A stretch of DNA of 64,000 nucleotides from the NCBI RefSeq assembly GCF_964204645.1, contig NC_134030.1, positions 11,280,278-11,344,277 of the forward strand, given 5' to 3'. Position numbers and translations under genes: made by a program. The notes beneath the pieces are model-generated. The model saw only the letters and a list, made by a program, of their open reading frames with translations. It was not told the origin of the DNA and searched no databases. Of the stretch, positions 12,918 through 25,411 are shown in pieces. The stretch is from Tubulanus polymorphus. Taxonomy: Eukaryota; Nemertea; Palaeonemertea; Tubulaniformes; Tubulanidae. Each line of letters begins with the position of its first letter. Positions within the stretch are counted from its first letter, which is position 1.

Positions 12918-14450
12918 TTGATATTTCATGAGCTATAGTTTTGGTTGGGTATACACCAAATCATTGTGTCTATTATCTGCCACATGAATGTCATTTTATA
13001 ATGTTCTTAATAAACATGAAACATATATTATTGATTCATTAACTACATTCAAATCTTTTATTGATAACTATCCTGTAGATTAATCAATTTAATCACCTAA
13101 CCATAACTACATTGAATAACAATGACTAAATTTGATTATTTTTTAATTATTTAATGATAACTATATTTATTCTTATTTTTTCATACTTATGCTAATATTT
13201 TTATGATAAGTATAATTGTTCGGTTATTCTATCATGATTATGTTTAGTTTGATCACCTAGTCATAACTATCTTAAAACAATATCAAAATTATAAATATAT
13301 CAGGGATTAATTCAATCAAGTTTAATCAGCTGCTAATTCTTTCAGTAGGTCTACAGTTGATATTGAATACAGCTTTAAAGAGTACGAAATGGGGATATAC
13401 ATTTCAACTAAATTATTAGGCTATAATAATATGATTTATTTTATGACATTCAAGTTTGATTTCCTAATCAAAACCATATTATGGACTCATTTAATCAATT
13501 CTAATCACAGTATCATTTGTCCATAAATCATCATGGAAAATTCTTCGAGCAATGATATTTTTTCAGTAGGCGTTAATCTTAAACTGGGTTAAGTCAAGGT
13601 ATATTAAATGGGGACTTACATTTCAACGGTAAGGCTGGTGCGATTGGCCGGGTTCTAAGCCGGCTAGAAACCTCGGTCACATTTCTACGCGAACAGAACG
13701 CGTCGCGCTAGCGCGCTCGACGGTTCTATTTCCCGTCGAAATGTGACTTCGGTTTCTAACCTACACATGGAGTCCAAATAATAAAGCCATAAGTAGCTGG
13801 TGGCCGGTTGGACCGGGGTACCGGTGTACGACACGGATTTTAAAGCTTTGTACCAGCACCGATTTTTGCGGTCGATTTCACGATCAGCGTTTTTAAGCAC
13901 TCGATTTTCCGATCGATATTTGCGATGGACCCCGCTATCGATTTGGCGATTCGATTTACAAGATGGTGGAGCTTGCTGGTAGTTGATAAAGATACAATCT
14001 TTTTTCTCTAACTTGCATGTTATGTCATGTGATGAAACCATCGTCGTGATACAGACAGAACAACTCGCACCCAAATCAGATAGGGCCTACTTGGATGGTT
14101 GACTAACTAACTAATGTTGACTAACTTGGATGTTTGACAAAACAATCTTTTGACGTGATTATGTATATTCGATCCTTCGTAATTCGTACTTCGCGTCGGA
14201 CTAATTTTGTCGGGCCCGGTTAGTTCCATTAGTCATTGTGAAATAATGCAATGTGAAGTGCTTCTGTGAAACGAGCCCTACGAGATAATAAACTACTGGT
14301 GGGTACAGTAATCACGGGAGTGCTGTTAAAAATCATATCTTACCTTCGTTAGGTTGCTTCCCACAAAATTTCTGTTTCCAGTAATCCCTTGCTGCTTTCC
14401 AGCAGCAGCAACAGCAACAAAACAAACAACTTAGCCAGTAAAAACATATT
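12918..14450. other. A+T-rich sequence and GC-rich block, no gene
   Basis: 12960-13620 is A+T-rich with repeated 'ttaatca'/'ataacta' words. 13620-14075 is richer in GC. A 129-codon minus-strand frame at 14074-13685 there has no recognisable domain. Nothing is called. Confidence 0.4.
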
Positions 14451-14457
14451 TCTTTGA

Positions 14458-17180
14458 ATGTTGCCATGGCATTCAATCCCTGAAAATAATTCGTCGATTA
14501 TTCTATTTCGTCTCAAAAAAGTGGGATCCGGGATATTGCCATACCTACGAAATAAGTATCGTATAGGTTTTTCAAGGAAGTATCTTATAGATGGTTGCCT
14601 TAAACCTTTACTGGTTCAATTTTTTGTTTTGAAAACCTTGCGGCGTGAAGTTAACTTTTCGGCTAAAAGGGATCTCACAGTTGCATTGCAACCTGTATTA
14701 CTCGACCTATTACGCTTCAACCGTGAAACAATTTCTCAACAGAAATTGGATATGTATTACATTCTTATCTAACGGTAGAGATACTATTTTTACTAATGAT
14801 TTTAATGCCAATCATAACTCCAGGATTATTTGCACTGATTTATCGGATCATTATCCTGTTTTTACTGTGTGCAGTAAGATTTTGAATTGTTCAAATAATA
14901 GACAAAATATGAAGCGTTCTTACTCTGCTAAAAATATATCCGAGTATCGTAGACTTCTATTAAGCATTGATTGGAATGATATTTATTCATGCTCAGTAGT
15001 TGATCCTACCAAAATTTCTCAAATAAAATTAGTCATGCTTTTAATTAAGCTTTTCCCCTTCTTCCGACCCAAATGCTAAACAATGCCACGAGAAGCCGTG
15101 GATTACTCCAGCGATATTAAACTCCATTAAGCACAAAAACCGACTTTATAAAAAATCCATTTGCTCTACATCCGTGGACGTCAAGAACAGTTACAGTTCT
15201 TATAAAAACATTCTTACTAAAACTTTAAGAAAAGCTGAATCTGATTATTATGCTAAAACGTTTACCGATATAGGTGCTGATATGAAACTTAAATGGGAAC
15301 ATATTAAGCAGATACTTCGTAAATCATCTTTTCCTATTCCATCTAGTGTTTTTAAACAAATTAACCAGGAATTCAAAGGCGACTATATCGCATAGCGTGT
15401 GGGTTTAACGATTTCTTTTCAAAAATAGGCTCAGAAATTTCTGAGAATATACCTGATTTCCCTGGTGTCACAATTACACATATTACCTGAAAGATCGCAC
15501 TAACGAAAATTTCTTTATGTGTCCTACTAACGCGTGAAATTAAATCTATAGTTAGAAAATTTTATGCGAAAAAAGTGCAGGGTTGGACGGTATTAGTACA
15601 TCTTTACTTAAAGACACAATCGATCTAAATGCTCCTTTATCGCATATACTTAATTGCAGCTTCTATAATGGTATTGTTCCGTTTGACATGAAACAAGCCA
15701 AAGTTTACCCGTTTTTTAAATCAGGAGATTCGGAAAATTTCAATAATTATCGTCCTACCTCTATTCTTCCTGTATTTTCCAAGATTTTAGAAATGCTGGT
15801 CTTTAACAGATTATCCTCCTTTCTCAATAAACATAATGTTATTTCTTCAAATCAATTCGGTTTTTGATCGAATCATTCCACAGCACTTGCTCTTGCCAAA
15901 GTAACAGACACTCTTACATCATACCTTCATGAATAATATTCAGGCATTTTCTTACACCTTAAGAAAGCATTCGACACAGTTAACCCCATAATTCTGCTCG
16001 GTAAATTAGATCACTATGGTATTCGGGGTTTACCTCTCAAATGGTTCGAAAGCTACTTGTCTGATCGTGGTCAAATTGTCTGTTTTAATAGTATTAATTC
16101 GTCAAGAAAGTGGTATAACTATCGGAGTTCCCCACGGTTCTATTCTCGGTCCTCTTGTATATTTATTATACATGAATGTCTGTGTCAATGCTTCAAAAAT
16201 TCTTGACTTCACTCTTTTTGCAGATGACACAACATGCTATGCTTATTCAAAAGATCATAAGAAGATATCCCAACTGGTAAACAATGAACTCATCAAACTT
16301 CGCATATGGTTTCAAGTTGTGAACAAATTGTCTCTACACCTTAAAAATGTCATTTTATGATTTTCGGAAATTTCAAGGGTACCCCTTGTGCTATAAAAAT
16401 TGGAAACGTCCCGATAAAGCAAGTTCATAGCACAAAATTTCTTGGTTTTAATATTGATAGTAAACTGACGTGGTGTGACCACATATCATTCGTCTGTAAA
16501 AAGATCTCCCGTAGTATTGGTGTTTTAAATAGAGTTAAAAGAAGATTGCCAGTTTCAGTGATGAAAACGTTATACTATAGTTTTGTTTACCCGTATCTCC
16601 AATACTGCAATTTTATCTGAGGCAATAACTACGAATCGAGAATCAGGCCGATAATTCTACTTCAAAAGCGTGGGATCAGGGTAATATCAAAGGCTGCCTT
16701 CTTAGATCACACAACCCCAATCATCAAAAACTTAGGTATCCTTACTTTTCGAGCAATGACGAAATTTCAATTGTGTTTTTTCATATTTAAATTTAAGAAT
16801 TCACTACTGCCTAACTCGTTTTCAGTTTATTTTTCATTAAATTCTGACTTTCACCATCATCAAACTCGAAACCGTCATGCATTCAAAGTAGACCAATTTA
16901 CAACCAATCGAAAGAAATTTTCAGTAAAAGTATCAGCCCCTTTAACTTGGAATAACTTGCCTTACTCAATGAAGATCATTGGATCAGTACCCCCTCCAAT
17001 TTCTAAACGTGCTCTCAAACAGTATCTCCTCAATTAATGTTTCGATAATTTTGCCTGCCAGTCTCTGCCATCTAGCACTTAAATATTTTCTGTGTGAATG
17101 TGGTGTGAAAGAGAGTGTGATAGGGTGTACGAGGTTGGCATGAAAATCTTATAAACCTATTATAAACTTATTCCTTAAAG
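14458..17180 (+). mobile_element. Non-LTR retrotransposon (CR1/L2-like), decayed
   Basis: The end of an AP-like endonuclease is seen near 14800-14880 ('DLSDHYP', the SDH motif). Reverse-transcriptase blocks follow: 'NNYRPTSILPVFSKILEM' (about 15740-15800), 'GVPHGSILGPL' (about 16120-16150) and the catalytic 'FADDT' (about 16217-16231). The post-RT region (16357-17037) has 'KFLGFNIDSKLTW' and ends near 17037. The coding path crosses several frames and stops, so it is dead. It resembles the LINE at 3.5-6.3 kb at the C-terminus ('RRSKFSVK' versus 'NRKKFSVK'). Confidence 0.8.
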
Positions 17181-17239
17181 AAAGATCGATTTATTTAACA
17201 GTGGTGGGATGATACCAAAGATATCCTTAGTAATTATAG

Positions 17240-17985
17240 ACTGAATAAAAAGAATTTTGAGTTTGAAAAATACCTTTATTGAATTACCGCCAAATACCGT
17301 TACTATTTGCTACGATACCGTGCCAATAATAAGGATAATAAAGAAGAAAGAAGGAAGACTATGTACAATATGTAATTTAGGCGTTATTGGTGATGAATAC
17401 GAATGTAGGTAAAAATCCCCCCGGTAAAAATCCCACTCGGTTAAAATCCCCCTGGTAAAATCCCCCGCCCAAGTTCAGTTTTCTATCAAACTTAAGTATA
17501 AAACCTAAGTGAAATAGAAAATACTTCGCAATAATATTTAGGGTATACACAGATATTTTACTATTACTTATAAACTAGGTTTCTTCATAGAATTTTCAAA
17601 ACTAAATATCATTTGTATTCATGTTGCTTGCTAAAAGTCACCATAATACCATTGTTTGATGATCTGTCATTCTCACCCAAGCTGAGAAGAAACACCTAAC
17701 TAGTTATTATTACGAAAATCCAACCGTGCTTAAATATTACGAGTTACTGAATACGAAGGACCTTAAAATATTATTGAATATATAGATATGTCGAAATGTT
17801 CTGTAAATATTTTTTTTTTACATAATTTTAGTGTATTGATATGCATGTTTTCTATATCCTTATACAATTGACATCGTCAGGTTGAATAAAGCTATCTTAT
17901 CTTATCTTATGACAATCGACAAAAGCAGGTGTGCGTGTTAGTACGTGCAGCCTACGTATCATCGATAAAATAAACATCATTTGTT
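17240..17985. repeat. LINE 3' tail and microsatellite
   Basis: No coding frame. 17810-17910 ends in 'ataaagctatcttatcttatcttat'-type sequence: a repeated 'tatct' tail at 17887-17910 that looks like the 3' end of another non-LTR element. Positions 17410-17470 hold four copies of a 'taaaatccccc' motif. Confidence 0.45.
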
Positions 17986-17987
17986 CA

Positions 17988-19553
17988 GTGCATTCTACGG
18001 AGGAGCAATGCGGCCAACAACATTTTATTTTCAGTTTACTAAGTTGACTTTTCGAGTTAATAAGTCGACTTTTCGAGTTTATAAGCCGACTTTTTGACAT
18101 TAAAAGGTCGAATTTTCAAGCTAATAAGTCGACTTTCAGACTTTAAAAAGTCGACTTTTCGGACCTTTTTGGACCCCAAATTCCAGGCCTGTGTTTGATG
18201 CTAATGGAACATGTCGGAAGCTTATTCAGGACTCGTACAAAACCGTCGCGACCATATTTAGGGAGCGAGGCAGTTGGTCGCTCGTCCGTACGTCCGCCGG
18301 CAGTGATAGCTGTTCGACCCAATATATCGAGATAGCTAACCTTATTTCGATAAAGGGGCACATTTCCCAGAGTAAAACAGGGGGGGGGGGTACATGCAGA
18401 ATTCTCAAGGAGTATACGGCCCCTAAAAGCCCTGTGCTGTGCCAACCATCTGGAAAATTATATTGAATGAAACAATATGCCTGCTAAACAATTACAATAT
18501 GTTGAAATGGGATGCATGAAATGATAAGGGAACAGCCTCAAGGCCATTAAACCCCCCTGTGACCTGTTATTCGATGAGGTTTCCTCGGTGTTTGAGGCTT
18601 ACATAAAACTGCCCCCATGTATACAGAGTTTAAGTATTCTACGTACGAATAAGAATTAGGTCAGCGATATCAATATATCGATATGACTAAGTAGACTTTA
18701 TTAACAATTTCTTGATATTTATGTCGACTTTTTGCGATAATGTCGCAATAAATTGACATACGTATCACGAGATTTTAGGTTAAGTCGTGATGTATGAGTA
18801 TGTCGATGATACCGTAATTTCGAGAATGTGATGTGTATAGTACGGAAGCGATAAGGGGCCTCGAGATGTCGCGTTCCAAGTCGACAAGTCGTCACATTTA
18901 TGTCGACATATCGCGATATATCGCATCAAGTCGATATGAATATGTCGACATATCGTGACGTTTTCACGACAAATTTCGCTTTTTTGCCCATTTTCCACGG
19001 GACAAGCCGTCATTTGAAGACATGTCTAAATGTAAGATGAGGACACCAGTAATATGACGACTGAGTTTCAAGTCGTCATGAATATGTCGACTTGTCGCGA
19101 GGAAAGTGGTCGAGAAATTTGTCGTCAAAACTTGACGATATATCGACATATTCATGTCGACTTGACGCGATATATCGCGATATGTCGACATAAATATGGC
19201 GACTTGTCGAGTTTGAACGCGACAACTCGAGGCCCTTTATCGCTTCCGTACTTTATCGCTTCCGTACGTCCATCAAATCCATTCTTGAAGATTAACCATC
19301 AATTGCACCTTTGAACATTGTATCACAATGTTATGGGCATCATTGCCATTAATAACAGGGGTGGAATCCTGGAATTTTAGGCCCAAAATGTCCTAGACCT
19401 AGTTGAATAGACTAAGTTGAATGATTAATTCGACTTATTAAAGTCGAAAAGTCGACTTTTTAAAGTCAAATGTCGACTTTTAGCTCGAAAAGAAAACTTT
19501 TTAAACTGAAAATAAAATTTGTAGGCCGCATTGCTCTTCCGTAGCATTCACAG
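17988..19553. mobile_element. Foldback element with nested palindromes
   Basis: Outer arms: about 17990-18040 ('ggagcaatgcggcc', 'attttattttcagttta') match 19503-19552 in reverse complement. Next to each arm is a minisatellite of 'aagtcgactttt' words (18040-18165 and, inverted, 19425-19500). Inner arms: 18838-18975 and 19120-19253 are reverse complements over about 130 bp ('gtacggaagcgataa', 'gtcgacatatcgcgatat'). No transposase is visible. Similar 'taagtcgaa' palindromes are found inside the polymerase lesion at 48607-48643. Confidence 0.7.
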
Positions 19554-19574
19554 ACCTCCAAATTTAAAATAAAA

Positions 19575-20350
19575 CTAGGGGTCCAGGGACACCATGCCCA
19601 CTTGGAAAGTGGTTTCAAATGCTCAATCTAACAATTTGCATATTCAACGCCCCCTGGTGACCGTATTGAATAACAAATGACCTTGAAACTCACCAAAATC
19701 ATAGACCTTGTCATGAGCTACAACTTTGCAATTGATTGTGGTAACAAAATATGCTAAGGTATCAATATAATGTGGAAATACTAAGTTATTCTACTATTCA
19801 ACGCCCCCTGGTGGCCATATACAAAGCCCAATGACCTTGAAACTCACCACAATCATAGATCATATCATAAGCTACAACTTTGCGATAGATTGTAATAACA
19901 AAATATGTTTAGGTATCAATATAATGTGGAAAAAACTTTTTTCCCCTTGGGTGCAAAAAAGGTCACAGGATTTTGAGTCTGATCGACCAAATTTTTGTTT
20001 TGCTGATGGGCCCTTGGGGGATACAAATACCTACGAAAGATCAAGATAATTGATCAAAGCGTCTTCAAAATTTCCCTCAAAAACTTGAAATATGTGTAAA
20101 AAGTGCTGAATTTGGCGAACAAAAATGGCTGCCAATCGGCCATCTTGAATCTGACAGGGCCAATTTTTGGGCTGAAGGTGTGTCTAGGGTAGATACATGT
20201 GTAACCCAAATATGAAGACATTACGTTGAAGCGTCGTCAAAACTTCCCAGAATAACTGGATTCCGTCTACGGACGAACGGACAGACGGACGACGGACGAA
20301 AAGTGAACGCAATAGCCCGCTGGGACTTAAGTCCCACGTGGGCTAAAATC
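19575..20350 (+). repeat. Dispersed repeat, arm 1 of inverted pair
   Basis: Contains 'ggggtccagggacacca' at the left, 'caacgccccctggtg' twice, 'gaccttgaaactcacca' twice, and 'cggacgaaaagtgaacgcaa' near 20297. The same blocks appear in reverse complement and reverse order at 22240-23105. A fragment also occurs at 10020-10095. Confidence 0.7.
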
Positions 20351-20399
20351 ATTGATAAACTACCCGATGAAATGTCTAGTGAAATGACTGGAAGCCGTG

Positions 20400-22230
20400 C
20401 GCATTTTTCAGAGATGACGTCAGAAACGCGCCCCTGTGATATTTGGAACATTTGAAATAACCCTTTAAACTATTCTATTTTCAAGGCATTTCCCCTTTTA
20501 AAATTCGAATATCATTAAATCTGCTTAGCTCTGTTTCACCAAGAACCTTAGTGTCTGATGTACCACACAATACACGTAGAGCGACGGGATCATTGTGGAG
20601 ACAGCCACACTACAGGACTGGCTGAAAGCTGTGTGCGTGCTATTTCTTCTTGGCTATACATGATCGGCCTTTTGTTTTTGCTATCCCTCCAGCACAAGTC
20701 ATAATCTGTTATTCACAATTATTTTACCAGTGCAATGCTTAATGTATTAAGGATGAGAAACAAGGGAAGGGCCTATAAGCAAAACACCTACCGGCGTCCC
20801 GTTTTGCTTCGTATTTTCCTAGACCTGCCCCGTTGTGCTGTTTATATGTAGGCCTATTTATCTATCAATAGGCCGAGAGTTTCATACAATCGAGAATCTA
20901 AATTTGGGTCAATAACATGCCATTTTGTTGTCTGAACGTTTGTGCTATCGCGTTTTTAGGTCTGCAGTGCAGATACCAAAATAGTCACCGATGTATTGTT
21001 GTATACATCTTTCGGTGATGAATTGAAAATGTGATGAATTAAGTTGAAAAAAGACTGTAAATCCTGAAAACCCATGAATTTATCATCATTGCCGCTAGAC
21101 CTCTATATTTGATCATTTTCGCGCATACGTTATCCATATTCCAACACGTAGAGAACCGCCCTGAACTGGTACAAGAAGGCCTACGTATTGTACCCGATAG
21201 TCGCTTTCTCGGTGCAGTCGTGCACTTGTAGGTATACTCCCTATTGTATTTTGGATCCCTGTTGTTTTTTGGATTTTAGTTTCATTTTCGTTGTGTACGC
21301 GCGTCCTGCAGTCGTATCGTTAAGTATAAGCATAGCAAATATATTTCAGTTCATCGTTCTTCTCTCATCGTTAAGCTTACAGGAAAAGATCAGTTAAATT
21401 CATGCTGTATACGTACACTAAATCTATAGGCTATGTAATACACGTACACGCTGAATAGTTGTTGTTAGATCATTAGGCGCCAGTTTGTTTTAAGACAAAT
21501 ACGATTACCTTAGATTCAGTCCGGTCTCAACGTTACGAGAATACATTTCGCTGTATACATTATACGGGGAAAACCTGTGTCGATCAATAAACGTGTCTAC
21601 ATCGCTGTTGTGGTGTATTGCTTTCACGAGTGTGCTCGCTCATTATGCTGAAAACCAAAATGTAGTCTACTGAGGGCCCCAGCCCGTAGCCAGGATTTAT
21701 TATATCATAGGGGCGTTCTTAAATCATGAAAAAGGGCATATTTACATGTTAAGCTCCGGAAAGCGAGCACCGTATGGGACGGCCCAGTTCCCAAACCTAG
21801 AAAATTTGTACCGTATAAAACTTCCGGCCCAAGATGCATTCTTCTAGCATCTGTGGCCGCGGTTTACAGGTGCATTGCGCCGGGCTACAACCTAGTGGAT
21901 GCTTCATTAAACGATGGAACTATTGACCCTAGTCTAGAGTTGAACCAAAAAGAAAGGGCTACGTCTATTGGCCTCGTTTCCATCTGTAGAGGATCTGTAT
22001 TCCATCTGTATTCATTTTCATAAATTCTTCGATTTTACCCGGCCTGATAGAGTGCCGGTGCATGTAGCCCGTACTCACAGCTTTATTTGGCTTGAACGGC
22101 GTATGATTTATGCAGGGGGATCGAGGATAAACTGAAATTAATTTTTCTTCTGAGTAAAAAATCGCCGTTACACTCGGTGTACGTACCTTCGTATTATAAT
22201 TATTAATGAAAAAAAATTGTCATAGTTGTC
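20400..22230. other. No gene recognised
   Basis: Unassigned sequence between the arms of an inverted repeat pair. The frames present (for example 21188-21397) are short and without recognisable domains. Confidence 0.4.
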
Positions 22231-22239
22231 ATCTTTTTG

Positions 22240-23105
22240 TCCCATAATGGGCTACTGCGATAACTTTTCGTCTGTCGTTCGTCCGTCCGTAGATGGAATC
22301 CAGTTATTTCAGGAACTTTTAAAGACGCTTCAATGTACGTGATGTCTTAATATTCAATTTACATTTTTATCTACCCTAGACACATCTTCAGCCAAAAAAT
22401 GGCCCGGTTAGAATCAAGATGGCCGACGACGCCATTGTTGTTCACCGAAATCAGCTCTTTTCACACATTTTTGAAGTTTTCGAGGGCAATTTTGAAGACG
22501 TTTTCATCAATTACCTTGATCTTTCGTATACATTCAAATACACCAAGGGCACATCAGCTTAAAAAATTGGGTCAATCGGACTTAAGATTGCCGTTCTGTG
22601 ACCTTTTGTGTGCCCAAAAATGTCAATTTTAGCCCGAATTCTGAGTCCTGTAGGTTCCTACTGGTTTGCCATTTTTCATCGAAATTTGAGATGAGTATTG
22701 TATGGAAAGGTTTCTTTAATACATGAGGCAGGTACTTTTTGACCAACCAATTATTTTGGTAAGCATATTTTGTTAACACAATCACTTACAAGTTGTAGCT
22801 CATGATATGTTCTATGATTGGTGAGTTTTAAGGTCATTGGCTATTCTATATGGTCAGCAGGGGCGTTGAATAGTAGACTAACTTAGTATTTCCCTATTTA
22901 GTAGGGCCTAATACTCGGCATGTTTTGTTATCACAATCAATTGCAAAACAGCAGCTACGTAGTGACTTTTTCTATGATCGGGGTGAGTATCAATGTCATT
23001 GGTTTCAGCATAACACCATAATAGCGTTGAATATTAAAATTGTTAGATTGTAAAGCATTTCAACCCACAATCCCAAGTCGGTGTGGTGTCCCTGGACCCC
23101 TATAG
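22240..23105 (-). repeat. Dispersed repeat, arm 2 of inverted pair
   Basis: Reverse-complement counterpart of 19575-20350: 'acgttcgtccgtccgtag'-like sequence near 22270, 'ggtgagttttaaggtcattgg' near 22820, 'gtgtccctggacccc' near 23085. Divergence and indels show the two copies are not recent. Confidence 0.7.
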
Positions 23106-24240
23106 TTTGTTTTCTCACACACGATGTACGCGCATGGCGATACGCTGGATTGTCGTTAACTGACCGTCGCACTCACACGCACAGGCGTGCAAATACTGTA
23201 CGCTGGAGCTTAGCTTACCTCTAAGATTTATTATTCATTAACTATAATTAAAATGCTGTTTCGGGGTTATGGTTGGTACAACTTGGGTTAAGCGTGGTAG
23301 ATTGATACATGGAATAGAGTTATTGGCTGGGATGATAATATAAAATTTGGAGCGCATTTGAACTGACTGAGGTTAGGATACCTGCGCTATATTAATGACA
23401 CTATTGTTATCATTAGTATTACGTATTAGACCTGGATTTTTTTGCTCGAGGGTGGAATGTTGAAATACAAAAGTAATGCGTGGTTGAGCACCGCGTTTTT
23501 GAATGACCCCCTTAAAATGAAGTCGAACCAATGATATAAGGATTATTGCATCGTGTACGTTTACTAACAAATTTGAGACATGACAATTATTTCAACTAAG
23601 ACAGATATCTCCTTATTAAGGTTGTTCGTCCGCTTTACTAACTAAGCTTCTCTGGAACTTGTTCAATGTCATAACCATTTCAACCAATGCACAGGTGAGC
23701 TCGACGTCGAATTTTGATATACGTCGTATGTCAAAATTCGATTTAGTGTTTCTCAAAATCTGTTACTTCCTCAACGTTAAAGCCTTCGATTCCTTCTGGC
23801 GGTGTTTTGAATACGTATCTTGGCTTTTACAATTCCCGGCCCAAGTCGGATAAAGCACAGTATAGTACCTTGGCGCAGAGTGAATTAGTTGTGCGGTAAA
23901 TGTATCAGCGCATTAATACATTGGCGCATGAATACATTGAAAATTGAGTATTACTGCGCGGCAAAGGATCAGTTCATGTACATGTTGACCGACGACATGA
24001 CAGCTGACGGGTAAACTTAGTGTACTGTTTGTTCGTTGGCCCATTGCAGAGATGATAGAGTGTATATCTCATCCGCTGGTTGACGGTCGACGGATGACAC
24101 GTCGCAATGTTGTCGAGAATGTATGTACAAGGATCGATGGTTGACTGGTTGACGGGTGACCACAAAACACAAACAAACAAGAGAAGGAAATCATCAACGT
24201 ATTAATGGTTATGGTTTTATTAACGAAATGATCGAACACA

Positions 24241-24264
24241 ATGAAAGTTAGTTAGTTAGTTAGT
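24241..24264. repeat. GTTA microsatellite
   Basis: Short tandem run of 'gtta'/'agtt' units inside the Merlin-like copy. Confidence 0.8.
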
Positions 24265-24590
24265 TATCATCGGTCTCGCTGTTATCAGTTTCCGTTGCCT
24301 GAGTATAAAGTATGCCTTTCAGAAGCTCGATGTCCGGATGTTCGGCTATGCACAAGTCCATTAGTTGGTCAGACACCCCAGTAGTATCCCAGAATTTCGC
24401 GGTATATGTGTCCAAAAGCCTCTGTATTTTGCCTTCTTCTATCTCTATGATATTTCACTTTTTGCAGAATTTACTCTCGTTGATTTCAACCACACCCATA
24501 TCAGTGGCATGTTCGAATAATTTCAAGGCGCTTGCACTGATGCCGTAGACATCACGTAAGAATCTGTAATATTGCATCTGTTTTGGCAGT

Positions 24591-24707
24591 AACCCCTGTG
24601 AAGCTGGCTCCCGGTTCCCGGTTCCTTATTCGGCTCCCGATTCAAAAGCATTTTGAATCGGGAGCCGAATAAGGAACCGGGAACCGGGAGCCAGCTTCAC
24701 AGGGGTT
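24591..24707. mobile_element. 115-bp palindromic MITE with target duplication
   Basis: A nearly perfect inverted repeat with arms of about 57 bp (centre near 24649, 'caaaagcattttg'). It is flanked on both sides by 'ttggcagta'-type sequence (24582-24591 and 24706-24715), an 8-9 bp target duplication. It interrupts the transposase frame of the surrounding Merlin-like copy. It has no coding capacity. Confidence 0.75.
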
Positions 24708-25411
24708 TGGCAGTACCCGATTGCAATTTCATGACTTCAAACTGTTGCGAATTTAAGCCGAAATAGTAAACTATAAGCATCAGCATCGAAAGTTTCATTC
24801 TTGATTTTGAAAAAAAAGAGCCGCCACGTATCGACGTCGTACCGTAGCAATGTGGACAATGCCATATTTCACCGTCCCGACGTTGGTTTTTTGGAGGCGC
24901 ATCTCATGTTGACGCTGAAAATAAGTTTTGAAGGTTAAACCGTGTTGAAACTAATATCAGAGAATTGGAATTGACTAAAGAAAAATAGAAATGCAATTTG
25001 TAGTTTAATATATTTACCTGACAATTTTTGGAACTTGCTAAAAGTCAATTTTCCCGCATGTAGGCAATCGTATTTTTCTTCAGTTTCAAGTGATTCTATA
25101 GCGAACTGTACAATTCCAGGTGCTTGGTCTCTCGGGGTGGCCATGGCTATGGTATGGTATGAACGATTGGGTGTACTGTATGATTGTCATGGGGTTTATC
25201 ATGTGTTTGGTCACGTGGTGTATTGGAAATATGGGGTTAATAGATTGTTTATAGTTAATTTGTGGGTGGGAAGACACGTCCACACGTTGACACATGGAAT
25301 GTTAATGGCTGGCGATGTGAATGTGTCGACATGTCAACTTTCTTTGAGATACACATAAACCGAACAACGTAGTAAGCATACGTGAAGGAACTATACTGTA
25401 CAATACCCTAC

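Larger units (their letters stand above)
23838..25411 (-). mobile_element. Merlin/IS1595-like transposon, copy 2
   Basis: Starts with the same 'ggcccaagtcgg' edge as 7292. Minus-strand coding parts: 25144-25022 looks like a first exon ('MATPRDQAP') ending at a 'gtaaat' donor. Downstream, about 24905-24760 has the zinc pair ('CPHC') and 'RGGSFFSKSRM'. About 24590-24450 reaches 'VVEINESKF', where related transposases have Glu-Ile-Asp-Glu; the first catalytic Asp is thus replaced by Asn. A stop follows at about 24449. A palindrome is inserted at 24591-24707. Copy 1 at 7291-8100 lacks the middle. Confidence 0.6.

Noticed and set aside
18640-19260. CRISPR-like array from repeated 'gtcgac' words
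   Set aside because: The repeats are inverted and nested, spacing is irregular, and the context is an animal genome; a foldback element explains it.
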